A stretch of 64,000 nt of DNA from Pseudomonas sp. LP_7_YM (GCF_004364435.1 NZ_SOCT01000001.1:806001-870000), one strand, 5' to 3'. Positions 18,288 through 27,497 are shown, numbered from the stretch's first letter. The notes: generated by a model from the letters alone, not told the origin. Numbers and translations: made by a program.

Positions 18288-19025
18288 ATGGAAGCTCTGG
18301 GGATGGATTACAGGCATGGCGAGTGGATCGGTCGTCATTGCCACGCCGAGGATCAGTTGATCTACGCCACCCAAGGGGTGATGCAGGTGCGCACCGAACG
18401 GGGCAACTGGATTATCCCGAGCGGGCATGCGCTGTGGGTGCCCGCTGGCGTGGGCCATGAAATCCGCATGAGCGGTGACGTGTGCATGCGCACGCTGTTG
18501 TTGCCCGCGCAGGAACGGCCCTGCCAGGTCATCGAGGTGCCAGCCTTGCTGCGCGAACTGATTCTTGCGGCGCAGCGCCTGCTCCTCCCGGATTCCACGC
18601 CCTTGGCCGGGCATCTCCGCGCGCTGGTGCTGCACGAACTGGTCAACGCCAGGCGCGTCGTCTCGCACATTCCCATGCCGCGTCTGCCACGCTTGCTGCA
18701 ACTGTGCGAGCGCTTTCTCGACGATCCGGCGCAGGACGTGTCGCTGGACGAGTGCGGCGTACGTTTGAACATGAGCGCACGCACGGTGGCGCGGCTGTTC
18801 CAGCGCGAGCTGGGCATGACCTTCGCGGAATGGCGGACCCACGCCCGCATGATCCTCAGTCAGCAACGCCTGGCGGACGGTGCGCCCATCCTCCATGTGG
18901 CGCTCGAACATGGTTATCAGAGCGCCAGCGCATTTGCCGCCGTGTTCAAGCGCGTGCTGGGCTACACGCCGCGCGACTGTCGCGCAGGCAGACGTGAAGC
19001 GCCCCGAGCCGCGTCGCTGCATTGA
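18288..19025 (+). CDS. AraC-family regulator with N-terminal cupin
   Basis: 245 aa. Residues about 8-60 form a cupin-type sensing domain (GRHCHAEDQLIYATQG, IIPSGHALWVPAGVGHE). The C-terminal 100 residues carry two helix-turn-helix units (MSARTVARLFQRELGMTF and the ALEHGYQSASAFAAVFKR motif). ATG 18288 follows GAGGGA; a downstream ATG at 18303 is also possible. It sits directly upstream of, and parallel to, the tripartite efflux operon. Two AGGTTGTC repeats 21 bp apart in that gap are plausible binding sites, so it probably controls the pump. Confidence 0.9.
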   Translation: MEALGMDYRHGEWIGRHCHAEDQLIYATQGVMQVRTERGNWIIPSGHALWVPAGVGHEIRMSGDVCMRTLLLPAQERPCQVIEVPALLRELILAAQRLLLPDSTPLAGHLRALVLHELVNARRVVSHIPMPRLPRLLQLCERFLDDPAQDVSLDECGVRLNMSARTVARLFQRELGMTFAEWRTHARMILSQQRLADGAPILHVALEHGYQSASAFAAVFKRVLGYTPRDCRAGRREAPRAASLH

Positions 19026-19080
19026 CCTCGCACGCCAGCAGAGCCGTACCGGTCGCTTGCCGAGCCCTCCCAGGCTGATC

Positions 19081-19109
19081 AGGTTGTCTTGATCACGCGC
19101 AAGGTTGTC
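19081..19109 (+). promoter_or_regulatory. Direct repeats AGGTTGTC, 21-bp period (candidate AraC site)
   Basis: Identical 8-mers at 19081-19088 and 19102-19109, two helical turns apart, lie 70-98 bp upstream of the efflux operon and just after the araC-type gene. Tandem direct half-sites at this spacing are the normal AraC-family target layout. Confidence 0.45.
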
Positions 19110-19178
19110 CGGTTTCGAGCAGAACGGGCCCGATTTGCTCGCTAGTCTGGCTGTCCATTCTTCAGGCGCTTACTCGCA

Positions 19179-20672
19179 ATGCCCGAACCTCAACCTTGCT
19201 TGCGCCTGGCCTGGTCGCCAGTTGTTGTGACGCTGGCGCTGACCCTGTGCGGCTGTGCCACGCCAACCGCACCTGGGGCGTCCCTTGGCACGGCGTCGGT
19301 CAATCCGTTGCTGTCGCTGCCGGCGGGCGTCAGCCATCAACCGCTGCCAGCCCGCTGGTGGCAACTGTATGAGGACCCGACATTGAATCACTGGGTCCAG
19401 CAAGCCTTGGCGCATAACCAGGACCTGGCCGCCGCCCAGGCCAACGTGCAGGCCATGCTCGCTGGCATCGGCGAATTCGAAGGCCAGCGCTGGCCGGCGA
19501 CTTCGCTGGGCGTGGCGGCGGTGTACGGCAGGACCGCCGATGACCAGACACTGGCCCAGGCACGCGGTCGGCAGGCGCCCGCGCAGTGGGAGTTCAACCC
19601 CGGCGCGGAGCTGGCGTATCAGCTGGACGTTTGGGGTCAGGTGCGCAATTCGATAACGCGTGCACAGGTTCAGGCCCAGGCAGCCAGCGAAGCCTACGAC
19701 CTGCTGCGCATCAACGTGGCCAGCCAAACCAGCCGCGCGTATATCGAGCAATGCACAATGGGTGCGCGCATTGAGGTGACACGACGCTCATTGCAAACCC
19801 TGGACCGAAGTGGGGCGTTGAGCGAGCGCCAGCGTCAGGCCGGGATTGCCACCGAGCTGGACGGCGCACGCTTGCGAAGCCTGCGTGAGCAGGTCAGTGC
19901 CGAATTGCCCCTGCTCCAAGCACATCAGCGCATGGCGCAGTACGAACTGACGATGCTCAGCGGCCAGTCCGATGCGCCCTCGGACGCCGAATCCGCAGCC
20001 TGCAAGACCATCCCAGCGCTTAACAGGCCATTGCCCGGCGGTGACGGTTGGCACCTGCTGCAGCAACGCCCCGATGTGCGCCAGGCCGAGCGCGAACTGT
20101 CGGCGAGCCTTCTGGAGGTCGACATCGTCAAGGCTGACCTTTATCCCAAGGTCAGCTTCGGCGCGTCGCTGACCTCGTCCAGCCATCGGCTTAACGGGCT
20201 GGGCGACAGCCATGCGGTGATGTTTGGCATTGGTCCGTTGATCAGTTGGCAATTCCCCAATCTGCACGCCAATCGTGCCCGGGTCGGCAAGGCTCAGGCG
20301 CTGGCAGAGAGCCAACAGGCGACCTTCCACAGCGTGGTGCTGGCCGCTTTGAAAGACGTGCGGCAGGCATTGGCGCTGTATGACGGCGAGCGGCAGCGCC
20401 AGCAGGCCTTGACCCTGGCCTTGCAGCAAAGCCAGCGCAGCTATGAATTGGCCGAGGATGGCCTGCGCGCCGGCAGCGTGGATGGCCTCGCACTGCTCGA
20501 CAGCGAGCGCGATCTGATTGCCGTCCGCGCTCGTACAATCGATGCGCAAGGGCGCCTGGCCCTCAGCGAAATCAACCTGTTCAAAGCCTTGGGCGGCAGC
20601 TGGCAGAGCGACGCCCGACTGGGCGTGGCATCGCCTGCGGCCCTCATTCACGCTGCCGGAAACCCGCCATGA
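19179..20672 (+). CDS. Outer-membrane efflux lipoprotein (NodT/OprM type)
   Basis: 497 aa. The signal sequence ends in LTLCGC with a lipid-attachment Cys26. It has the repeated structure of outer-membrane factor proteins (two OEP repeats): LNHWVQQALAHNQDLAAAQANV at the start of the first, and QQRPDVRQAERELSASLLEVDIVKADLYPKVSFG, read in parts, at the start of the second. It forms the outer-membrane channel of a tripartite pump. Its stop overlaps the start of the fusion-protein gene (ATGA, 20669-20672), so translation is coupled. Confidence 0.93.
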   Translation: MPEPQPCLRLAWSPVVVTLALTLCGCATPTAPGASLGTASVNPLLSLPAGVSHQPLPARWWQLYEDPTLNHWVQQALAHNQDLAAAQANVQAMLAGIGEFEGQRWPATSLGVAAVYGRTADDQTLAQARGRQAPAQWEFNPGAELAYQLDVWGQVRNSITRAQVQAQAASEAYDLLRINVASQTSRAYIEQCTMGARIEVTRRSLQTLDRSGALSERQRQAGIATELDGARLRSLREQVSAELPLLQAHQRMAQYELTMLSGQSDAPSDAESAACKTIPALNRPLPGGDGWHLLQQRPDVRQAERELSASLLEVDIVKADLYPKVSFGASLTSSSHRLNGLGDSHAVMFGIGPLISWQFPNLHANRARVGKAQALAESQQATFHSVVLAALKDVRQALALYDGERQRQQALTLALQQSQRSYELAEDGLRAGSVDGLALLDSERDLIAVRARTIDAQGRLALSEINLFKALGGSWQSDARLGVASPAALIHAAGNPP

Positions 20673-21820
20673 ACATTGCTGTGGAAAAAGACCCTGTTGT
20701 CGGCCCGGGCACTGCGTCGCGCGCCGATCTCCGCCCGAGCCGCCAGCGCTGGTGGATGCTGGGCGGCGCTTGCCTGGCCGGTTTGGGCATCCTGGCGTGG
20801 GGCTTTTATTGGTTCGTCAGTGGGCAGCATTTGCAGACCACCGACGATGCTTATGTGCGCGCCGACTGGGTGGCGGTCAGTGCGCGGGTCAGCGGCTATG
20901 TCGCGCAGGTAGAGGTGACCGACGATCAGCCGGTCAAGGCGGGCGATGTACTGGTGCGTCTTGAAACCCGCGACTACCAGGCAATCTACGAGCAGGCCCA
21001 AGCCGTGGTCGCCGAGGCCGAGGGTGCGCTGCTGGCGGCGCAAGCCCGGCAGCAAGTGGCTGCCGAGCGTGTCGAGCAACAGCGCGAGGCCATCGCCCAG
21101 GCCCGGGCCGCGGTACAAAGTGCGACTGCCGAAGACCGGCGCAGCCAGCTGGACGTGCAACGCTACCGGGGTCTGGTAAGGGACAATGCCGCCACGCAAC
21201 AGCGCCTGGAAACCGCCGATGCCCAGGCGCAGCAGGCACACGCGGCGCTCCAGGGCGCCCAGGCGCGGTTGCGCGAACAACAGGCGTTGCTGGCCGTGAC
21301 GCAAGCGCAGGCCCGATTGGCGGACGTACAGATCAAAGCACGGGCGGCTGCTCAGGCCAGTGCTTTGGCCCGCCGCACGCTGGCGCAGCAGAATCGGCAA
21401 GACACGGTGATTCGTGCGCCGGTCGATGGGGTGGTCGGCCAGCGGCAGGTGCGCAGCGGTCAATACGTGGTTCCCGGCCAGCCGATGCTGGCGGTGGTAC
21501 CGGTGCACCAGACCTATGTGGTGGCCAACTACAAGGAAACCCAGTTGACGCATATGCAGCCAGGTCAGCCCGCGATCATTCACGTCGACAGTTTCCCTGA
21601 CCAGGCACTGCGTGGTCACGTAGCCAGTTTCTCCCCGGGCTCAGGCAACGTGTTTGCCTTGCTGCCTTCGGACAACGCCACTGGCAACTTCACCAAGATC
21701 GTCCAGCGCTTTGCCGTGCGGATTGTCCTGGATGAGCCGCAGGCGATTGAGGTCTTGCCGGGCATGTCCGTGACCACCACGGTCGATACCCGCCGTGAGG
21801 CAGGCGCCGATGAGCAGTGA
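20669..21820 (+). CDS. HlyD/EmrA-type membrane fusion protein
   Basis: 383 aa with one N-terminal membrane anchor (about residues 30-52), then DDAYVRADWVAVSARVSGYVAQVEV, typical of EmrA-type lipoyl domains when read in parts. A long Gln/Ala-rich coiled-coil hairpin (about 110-235) follows, then VIRAPVDGVVGQR and a beta-barrel. It bridges the inner-membrane MFS pump to the outer-membrane channel. Its 3' end overlaps the next gene by 11 bp. Confidence 0.93.
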   Translation: MNIAVEKDPVVGPGTASRADLRPSRQRWWMLGGACLAGLGILAWGFYWFVSGQHLQTTDDAYVRADWVAVSARVSGYVAQVEVTDDQPVKAGDVLVRLETRDYQAIYEQAQAVVAEAEGALLAAQARQQVAAERVEQQREAIAQARAAVQSATAEDRRSQLDVQRYRGLVRDNAATQQRLETADAQAQQAHAALQGAQARLREQQALLAVTQAQARLADVQIKARAAAQASALARRTLAQQNRQDTVIRAPVDGVVGQRQVRSGQYVVPGQPMLAVVPVHQTYVVANYKETQLTHMQPGQPAIIHVDSFPDQALRGHVASFSPGSGNVFALLPSDNATGNFTKIVQRFAVRIVLDEPQAIEVLPGMSVTTTVDTRREAGADEQ

Positions 21821-23315
21821 GTTCGCCGTCTCCAAGCGTGCCTGGGTCGCGGTGATCGGTGGCCTGTTCGGCTGTTTCATGGCGGGCATGAACGTGCACG
21901 TCACCAGTGCGGCGCTCCCGGAAATCGAGGGGTCGCTGGGGGCCACGTTCGAGGAAGGTTCGTGGATATCCACCGCGTACCTGGTGGCCGAAATCGTGAT
22001 GATCCCGCTGACCGCCTGGCTGGTCGAAGTGTTTTCGATGCGGCGCGTGATGTGGCTCGGCTCATTCATTTTTTTGCTGGCCTCGGTCGCCTGTTCCTGG
22101 GCGCCGAACCTGCAAGCGATGATCGTTATCCGGGTGATCCAGGGGGCCGCCGGGGCGGTGCTCATCCCACTGTCTTTCCAACTGATCATTACCGAGTTGC
22201 CGCCCGCGAAAATGGCGCTGGGCATGGCGCTGTTCAGCCTGGCCAACAGTGTCGCGCAAGCGGCGGGGCCCTCGATTGGCGGCTGGCTGACCGACACCTA
22301 TTCCTGGCGCTGGATCTTTTACCTGCAGTTGATTCCGGGGGTCGCGCTGCTCCTGGCCATCGCCTGGTCCATCGACGCCAAGCCGATGAAACTCGAACTG
22401 CTGCAGCGCGCCGACTGGTTCGGTATCAGCGCCATGGTCATCGGCCTGGGCAGTTTGCAGATCGTCCTCGAAGAGGGCGGACGCAAGGACTGGTTCGGCT
22501 CCAGCTATATCCTCGGTATGTCGATCATCGCTGGCGTAGCGCTGAGCGGATTCGTGCTGGCGCAGCTGTATGGCTCGCGTGCCTTTATCAACCTGCGACT
22601 GCTGCGGCGCTACAATTTTGGCGTCGCCAGTGTGGCCATGTTCACCTTCGGCGCCGCTACGTATGGGCTAGTGTTTCTGGTGCCCAACTATCTGTCGTTT
22701 CTGCAGCACTACAACGCAGGTGAAATCGGCATCACGCTGATCGCCTACGGCATGGTGCAGCTGCTGTTGGCGCCCCTGATGCCGCGCCTGATGCGCTGGT
22801 CCAGTCCCAGGATAATGGTGGCCAGTGGTTTCGCAATCATGGCCCTGGGCTGCTGGCTGGGCGCGCACCTGAACGCTGACAGCGCGGCCAACGTCATCAT
22901 TCCCTCCACAGTGGTGCGCGGTATGGGGCAGCCCTTGATCATGGTGGCGTTGTCGGTTCTGGCCGTCGCCGGGCTGGAAAAAAGCGAGGCGGGGGCTGCT
23001 TCGGCGTTGTTCTCCATGCTGCGTAATCTGGGCGGGGCTGTCGGTACCGCTGCTTTGACCCAGATCGTCGCGATGCGCGAGCGCTTCCATTCCGAGCGGC
23101 TGAGCGAGCATGTCAACGTCTTTTCCCCTGGCGTGCAGGAGCGCCTGGGCCAGGTGGTGCATACCTGGCTGCCCGCGCAACAGCAAGCCCTCGGCGCACT
23201 GGCCGTGACCATCAGGCGCGAAGCGTATTTGATGGCGTACAGCGATGCGTTTTACCTGGCCTGTCTGGCATTGGCGGGGTGTGCGCTGGCGACCGCGATG
23301 ATGCGCCAGCGTTGA
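21810..23315 (+). CDS. EmrB-type MFS drug/proton antiporter (DHA2, 14 TM)
   Basis: 501 aa from ATG 21810 behind GAGGCAG; a GTG at 21795 is less well placed. It has about fourteen hydrophobic segments and the DHA2 hallmarks SWISTAYLVAEI in helix 2 and VIQGAAGAVLIPLS in helix 4/5. With the two upstream genes it forms an EmrAB-TolC-like pump. In this setting it probably expels toxic diterpenoids or acidic intermediates; no CA motif is present, unlike the catabolic genes. Confidence 0.92.
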   Translation: MSSEFAVSKRAWVAVIGGLFGCFMAGMNVHVTSAALPEIEGSLGATFEEGSWISTAYLVAEIVMIPLTAWLVEVFSMRRVMWLGSFIFLLASVACSWAPNLQAMIVIRVIQGAAGAVLIPLSFQLIITELPPAKMALGMALFSLANSVAQAAGPSIGGWLTDTYSWRWIFYLQLIPGVALLLAIAWSIDAKPMKLELLQRADWFGISAMVIGLGSLQIVLEEGGRKDWFGSSYILGMSIIAGVALSGFVLAQLYGSRAFINLRLLRRYNFGVASVAMFTFGAATYGLVFLVPNYLSFLQHYNAGEIGITLIAYGMVQLLLAPLMPRLMRWSSPRIMVASGFAIMALGCWLGAHLNADSAANVIIPSTVVRGMGQPLIMVALSVLAVAGLEKSEAGAASALFSMLRNLGGAVGTAALTQIVAMRERFHSERLSEHVNVFSPGVQERLGQVVHTWLPAQQQALGALAVTIRREAYLMAYSDAFYLACLALAGCALATAMMRQR

Positions 23316-23330
23316 TCGCGTTGGCCGGAC

Positions 23331-24185
23331 TCAGTTTTGGGGGCCGGTGGACCAGTCACCGTCGGTCGAGCAGGACAGTGTCTGCCAGCGTTCGATTTCA
23401 GTGCCCATGTGTGCCAGCTTGGCGCTGACCTGAGTGTAGGCGTCGCTGCCGGCCAGAAAACGCAAAGGCGGTGTTTCGCAGTTGGCCAGCGTCACCAAGG
23501 CGTGGCCCAGTTTCGCCGGGTCTCCCGCTTGCTGGTGATTGCCAGCGGCGCAAGAGGCCTGCAGTTTGTCTACCAGCGCCGCGTAGTCGGCGATCTGCAC
23601 ACTGCCGAACGCCAGCGAGCTGCTGTCGAGGAAATCAGTGCGGAAAACCCCGGGTTCCACCAGCGTGACGCGAATACCGTAACCGGCGACTTCCTGAGCC
23701 AATGCTTCACTGAAGCCTTCAACCGCGAACTTTGAGGCGCTGTATAAGGAAGCGCCGCCCATGCCGATCAGTCCGCCCACCGAAGACAGGTTGAACACAT
23801 GACCGCGACGCTGGGTACGCATCAGCGGGAGCACCGCCCGGCACAGGTTGAACACGCCAAAGACGTTGGTCTGGAACTGCCGCTCGACGTCGGCCTGGGT
23901 GTTGGTTTCAAAAGGGCCGAGCTGACCGTAGCCAGCGTTGTTGACCAGTACGTCAATCGCGCCGAAGCGGGTCAGCGCCGCGTCCACTACCGCACTGGCC
24001 TGGGCTTGGTCGGTGACGTCCAGCGCCTGTTTGAGCACCCGGTCCGCGTCGCCGGTAAACAGCGAGTCCAGGGCATGCAGGTTGCGTGCGGTGACCACGA
24101 CCCGGTCGCCTGCCGACAACGCAGCCTGGGCGATGTGCGCGCCTAGTCCCCTTGAGGCCCCGGTTATCATCCAGACTTTATTCAT
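23331..24185 (-). CDS. Short-chain dehydrogenase/reductase
   Basis: 284-aa classical SDR: TGASRGLGAHIA, VLVNNAGYGQLGPFE, NLSSVGG and active-site YSASK. The start at 24185 overlaps the stop of the reductase gene (ATGA on the minus strand), so it is translationally coupled and last in the minus-strand operon MFS-ferredoxin-reductase-SDR. The extended C-terminus resembles the broad-specificity oxidoreductase SDRs. Substrate unknown. Confidence 0.92.
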   Translation of the reverse strand: MNKVWMITGASRGLGAHIAQAALSAGDRVVVTARNLHALDSLFTGDADRVLKQALDVTDQAQASAVVDAALTRFGAIDVLVNNAGYGQLGPFETNTQADVERQFQTNVFGVFNLCRAVLPLMRTQRRGHVFNLSSVGGLIGMGGASLYSASKFAVEGFSEALAQEVAGYGIRVTLVEPGVFRTDFLDSSSLAFGSVQIADYAALVDKLQASCAAGNHQQAGDPAKLGHALVTLANCETPPLRFLAGSDAYTQVSAKLAHMGTEIERWQTLSCSTDGDWSTGPQN

Positions 24186-25417
24186 GGTCGATTGGCCGCT
24201 TCCCATGCCTTGAGTTCGAACCCCGGTTCTGCTGCTTGCGCCGCCGTCAGCTGGGGGGCGCGAGCCAGGATCTTGCGCGCCGCCATGTGATCGCCCGGCC
24301 GATTGCAGGACTCCACGGTGATCAGTTGATCATTGCGAAAACACAGTACCGACAGCTGCGAGGTTTCCGGCGAGCCCACCATAACGCTGCTGTCATAGCC
24401 GGTAGACAGCCCGGCGATTTGTAACTTGAGCGGGCCCTGATCGGTCCAGAACCACGGCAGGGCCTCATAGGCAGCGGGCTTGCCCATCAGCCGCGCGGCG
24501 ATGCAGCGCGCCTGATCGATGGCGTTCTGCACCGACTCCAGCCGAATGGGCTGCTGATCGTTATGCAGGCACGGGAAGCAGGCCACGTCGCCAACGGCAG
24601 AAATCTGCGGGTCGCTGGTCAGCAGGTGGGCGTCGACCTTGATGCCGTTTTCGATGTCCAGCCCGGCCTCAGTGGCGATTTGCACGTTGGCGATCACGCC
24701 GATACCGAACACCACCAGGTCCGCCGGCAGCCGCCGACCGTCGCTGGTGGTCACGGCGCAGACCCTGCCGTTGTCGCCTTCGATGGCGGCCAGCCCCTGG
24801 CGAAAATCGAAATGCACGCCCCAGCCTTCATGGGCCTTGCGAAACACCTCGGACATTTCCCGCGATACCGCACGCGCCATTGGACGATCGCCCAGTTCCA
24901 GCACGTGCACATTGGCCCCCAGCGCGGCGGCCACCCCGGCGAACTCCAGGCCAATGAACCCGGCGCCGACCACCACGACATTGCGCGCCTGATGCACTAA
25001 AGGCGCGAGGGTGTCGGCGTGCAGCTTGGTCTTGATGCCGAATACGCCCTCCAGTTGCGCCCCCGGCACTGCCAGCGGACGGTTATGTGCGCCGGTGGCC
25101 AGCACCAGATGGTCGTAGCTCACGACGTTGCCGGAGGCCAGCAGCACCCGTCGGTTGAGTCTGTCGATGGCGGTCGCCTGATCATGCAGCAACTCGATAT
25201 TCTGGCTGGCGAAAAAATCTGCCGGGCGAAACAGCAGCGCCGTTTCGGCGATCTTGCCGAGCAGGTAGGCCTTGGACAACGGTGGACGCTGATAGGGCAG
25301 GCCGGGCTCGTCGCCGATCAGGACGATACGCCCGGTATGGCCTTCCTGGCGCAGCGAGGCGGCGACCTGATAACCCGCCTGACCTGCGCCGACGATCACG
25401 ATTGAGGACAGTGACAT
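24182..25417 (-). CDS. FAD-dependent ferredoxin reductase (putidaredoxin-reductase type)
   Basis: 411 aa. ATG 25417 is chosen because AAGGAG lies 6 nt upstream. Two Rossmann motifs are visible, FAD IVIVGAGQAGYQVA and NAD VVVVGAGFIGLEFAG, plus the FAD-binding AVGDVACFP; length and layout match PdR/RubB/BphA4-like reductases. It should pass electrons from NADH to the adjacent [2Fe-2S] ferredoxin and on to the P450s. It is the only such reductase in the window, so it may also serve the DitA dioxygenase through the ditA3 ferredoxin; that is inference. Confidence 0.93.
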   Translation of the reverse strand: MSLSSIVIVGAGQAGYQVAASLRQEGHTGRIVLIGDEPGLPYQRPPLSKAYLLGKIAETALLFRPADFFASQNIELLHDQATAIDRLNRRVLLASGNVVSYDHLVLATGAHNRPLAVPGAQLEGVFGIKTKLHADTLAPLVHQARNVVVVGAGFIGLEFAGVAAALGANVHVLELGDRPMARAVSREMSEVFRKAHEGWGVHFDFRQGLAAIEGDNGRVCAVTTSDGRRLPADLVVFGIGVIANVQIATEAGLDIENGIKVDAHLLTSDPQISAVGDVACFPCLHNDQQPIRLESVQNAIDQARCIAARLMGKPAAYEALPWFWTDQGPLKLQIAGLSTGYDSSVMVGSPETSQLSVLCFRNDQLITVESCNRPGDHMAARKILARAPQLTAAQAAEPGFELKAWEAANRP

Positions 25418-25452
25418 GACAACTCCTTCGACTGAGTCCATGAGCGCAAGGC

Positions 25453-25773
25453 TCAGTACTGGGATTGCGGCAAACGCAGCACCAGACCGTCCAGCGCATC
25501 GCTGACGATCAACTGGCAGGTCAGGCGGCTGTTGTCGCTGCGACCGCAGGCGTATTCGAGCATGTCCGATTCGGCCTCTTCGGCGGCCGGCACGCGTGCC
25601 AGCCAGGCATCATCGACGAACGCATGGCAGGTGGCGCAACTGCACGCGCCGCCGCAATCGGCCTGCAGGCCGGGAACACTGGCGAAATTGGCGGCCTGCA
25701 TCACCGACTGACCGACATCTGCTTTGACGCGATGTTCGGTGCCGTTGAATTCGATCAGGGTCAGAACTGGCAT
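25453..25773 (-). CDS. [2Fe-2S] ferredoxin, adrenodoxin/putidaredoxin type
   Basis: 106 aa from ATG 25773 behind GAGGAAA. The cluster ligands follow the adrenodoxin pattern C40-x5-C46-x2-C49 and C86; extra cysteines at 44 and 76 are not expected ligands. The MLEYACG and RLTCQL segments are typical of the P450-reducing branch. The gene lies 35 bp from the reductase gene, and together they make a standard class I P450 redox chain for the two P450s elsewhere in the window. An 11-nt CA motif stands just before its ribosome-binding site. Confidence 0.94.
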   Translation of the reverse strand: MPVLTLIEFNGTEHRVKADVGQSVMQAANFASVPGLQADCGGACSCATCHAFVDDAWLARVPAAEEAESDMLEYACGRSDNSRLTCQLIVSDALDGLVLRLPQSQY

Positions 25774-25785
25774 AGGGATTTCCTC

Positions 25786-25796
25786 TTGTTTTTGTT
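25786..25796 (-). promoter_or_regulatory. CA motif of the [2Fe-2S] ferredoxin gene
   Basis: On the minus strand AACAAAAACAA, immediately followed by GAGGAAA and the ATG at 25773. Confidence 0.65.
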
Positions 25797-25835
25797 GTGG
25801 GCGGGGCATTGCCGCAGGTGCATCGCGGCAGGCCT

Positions 25836-27116
25836 TCAGGTGGGTGCCGCCATGGCCGCGCCGTGGAAGCGCGGCGCGCGGCCCAGCATGAGCAGGAGCA
25901 AGGGGCCGATCAGGCAGCAGACCATGCAATACACCAGCATCGCAGAGTAGTCGCCGTTGCGACTGAGCATGAAGGCGAACAGCAGCGGTGCCAGGGCCGA
26001 GGCCACGGTATTGAGGCCCTGATGCACGCCAAACAGACGGCCGTACTCACGCAGACCGAAATAGCGGGCCACCAGGAATGCCGCGATGTCGAACTCGGCA
26101 CCCGCGCCGAAGCCTACCAGCATGGCGGCCATCAGCAGCATCTGGAAATCCGTGGTGCCGCTCAGGTAAATCATGCAGCCCACCGCGGGCATCATCAGGC
26201 TGGCGGCAGCCACAGCGGGCGGCCAGAGACGGTCGAGCAGGTAGCCGATCAGCATCCGGCCCACGATCAGCGAGATGCCGAAACCGCTGAAGATCAGCCC
26301 GGCATCGGCCGCGCTGAGCCCTTTGGACTGCAGCAGCGGGATGGTGCTGGTGACCATGCCGACCACCGACGATACCACCAGGGACAGTGCCAGGTTGCAG
26401 ATCCAGAACTTGCCCGAGCGCATGCCCTGGCGAAAACTCATGCCGGGCAGGGCGAGCAGCAGGTCATCCGCCGTATGCTCGCTGTGGGTCGCAGGGCGAC
26501 CGACGACCTCGGGCAGCCGGAACCACAGCAGGGTCAGCGGCAGCAGCACCACCAGATTGAGGATGGCGAGGATGATGAACGCCGCGCGCCAGTCCCACTG
26601 TTCGATGCCCCAGGTCATCAGGCGCGGGATGATCGCTGCGGTCAGCCCGGTGCCCGACAGGCCGATGGCCAGCGCCAGGCCACGGTTGCGCTCGTACCAA
26701 AGGCTCAACAGCTGCGTCCAGGTCACCGCCAGGGTGCCCATACCAACGATGGGTAACAACGCAAATGCCAGGTACATCGACCAGATCGACGGGGTCAGTT
26801 GGGTGGTCGCCAGATAACCGAGCACCAGCAACAGCAGCGAGACCACCGTTACGCGCTTGATGCCATAACGAAGGTTGAACCAGCCGACCAACTGCAAGGA
26901 AATGACCGCGCCGCCGAACAGAAAGGTGATACACGCCTGCAATTCCGGCTTGGTCCAGCCGAACGCCTGATTGAGCGGCACCACCAGCGTGCCGAAGCCA
27001 TACAGCAATGCGGCGTTGATGCTGACAGCAACACCGGCGAGGGACAGGATGAGGATTTTCCAGGCGCTTCGAAATTCGGTGAAATCGATCGCCGCTTCGT
27101 TTTTCGAAGGGGTCAT
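25836..27116 (-). CDS. Major facilitator superfamily transporter (12 TM)
   Basis: 426 aa, ATG behind AAGGAAG. About twelve hydrophobic segments. It is a paralogue of the MFS at 16437-17699 (shared AALLYGFGTLV and PL-AFGW motifs, and the same AGAEFDIAAFL-ARYFGLR block near residues 320-340). First gene of the minus-strand operon and divergent from ditA3, with two operator copies in the shared gap. It probably imports the acidic substrate or a pathway intermediate. Confidence 0.91.
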   Translation of the reverse strand: MTPSKNEAAIDFTEFRSAWKILILSLAGVAVSINAALLYGFGTLVVPLNQAFGWTKPELQACITFLFGGAVISLQLVGWFNLRYGIKRVTVVSLLLLVLGYLATTQLTPSIWSMYLAFALLPIVGMGTLAVTWTQLLSLWYERNRGLALAIGLSGTGLTAAIIPRLMTWGIEQWDWRAAFIILAILNLVVLLPLTLLWFRLPEVVGRPATHSEHTADDLLLALPGMSFRQGMRSGKFWICNLALSLVVSSVVGMVTSTIPLLQSKGLSAADAGLIFSGFGISLIVGRMLIGYLLDRLWPPAVAAASLMMPAVGCMIYLSGTTDFQMLLMAAMLVGFGAGAEFDIAAFLVARYFGLREYGRLFGVHQGLNTVASALAPLLFAFMLSRNGDYSAMLVYCMVCCLIGPLLLLMLGRAPRFHGAAMAAPT

Positions 27117-27278
27117 GAATTGGCTTCCTTATAGGTTTTGTTGAGCCAAACGGTATAGCGGTTTCAACTCAAAGAACGGCTGTGGGCGTTCTCGGACAAG
27201 AATCGGGTACGCAATCGAGAATATGGCAGGTCGAAGGGGGCTGTCCAGCGACCTGAGTCGCACGGTCGACGAAATAAT

Positions 27279-27301
27279 AGACATAAATCGAATATATGTT
27301 C
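27279..27301 (-). promoter_or_regulatory. Cluster operator site B (AGACAT-N11-ATGTTC on +)
   Basis: Read on the minus strand it forms TGAACA, 18 bp, then ATTATT (27278-27273), a -35/-10 pair aimed at the MFS operon. The dyad arms occupy the -35 and the end of the spacer. Confidence 0.6.
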
Positions 27302-27437
27302 ATATATATGACCGATAAAGGGGTCGTTAAGGGCATCCGTAGCGACGCGCTGCAACACGAAAATCAGGTATACACCGGCAAGCTCACGCTTTTACAGGCC
27401 TCTTTTCGGCAGGGGATTGACGCTTGCGATGAAATAT

Positions 27438-27460
27438 TTACACATGAATAGAAAGTGTTC
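27438..27460 (+). promoter_or_regulatory. Cluster operator site C (TTACAC-N11-GTGTTC)
   Basis: TTTACA as -35 and ATTATT (27461-27466) as -10 with an 18-bp spacer, 38 bp upstream of the ditA3 start. The dyad would place a bound repressor on the ditA3 promoter. Confidence 0.6.
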
Positions 27461-27497
27461 ATTATTGGCCGAACTGAACCTACAAGGGAGACAAGAA

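Larger units (their letters stand above)
27117..27497. other. Divergent control region MFS / ditA3
   Basis: 381 bp, AT-rich in its right part. It holds two copies of the shared dyad, 27279-27301 and 27438-27460, each next to an ATTATT -10-like hexamer, one pointing at the MFS operon and one at ditA3. No gene is supported inside it. Confidence 0.7.

Noticed and set aside
27438..27466. Explaining the conserved TGT as an extended -10 element
   Set aside because: An extended -10 needs TG one base before the hexamer; here TG is three bases away, and the symmetric ACA arm at fixed distance fits a protein-binding dyad better.
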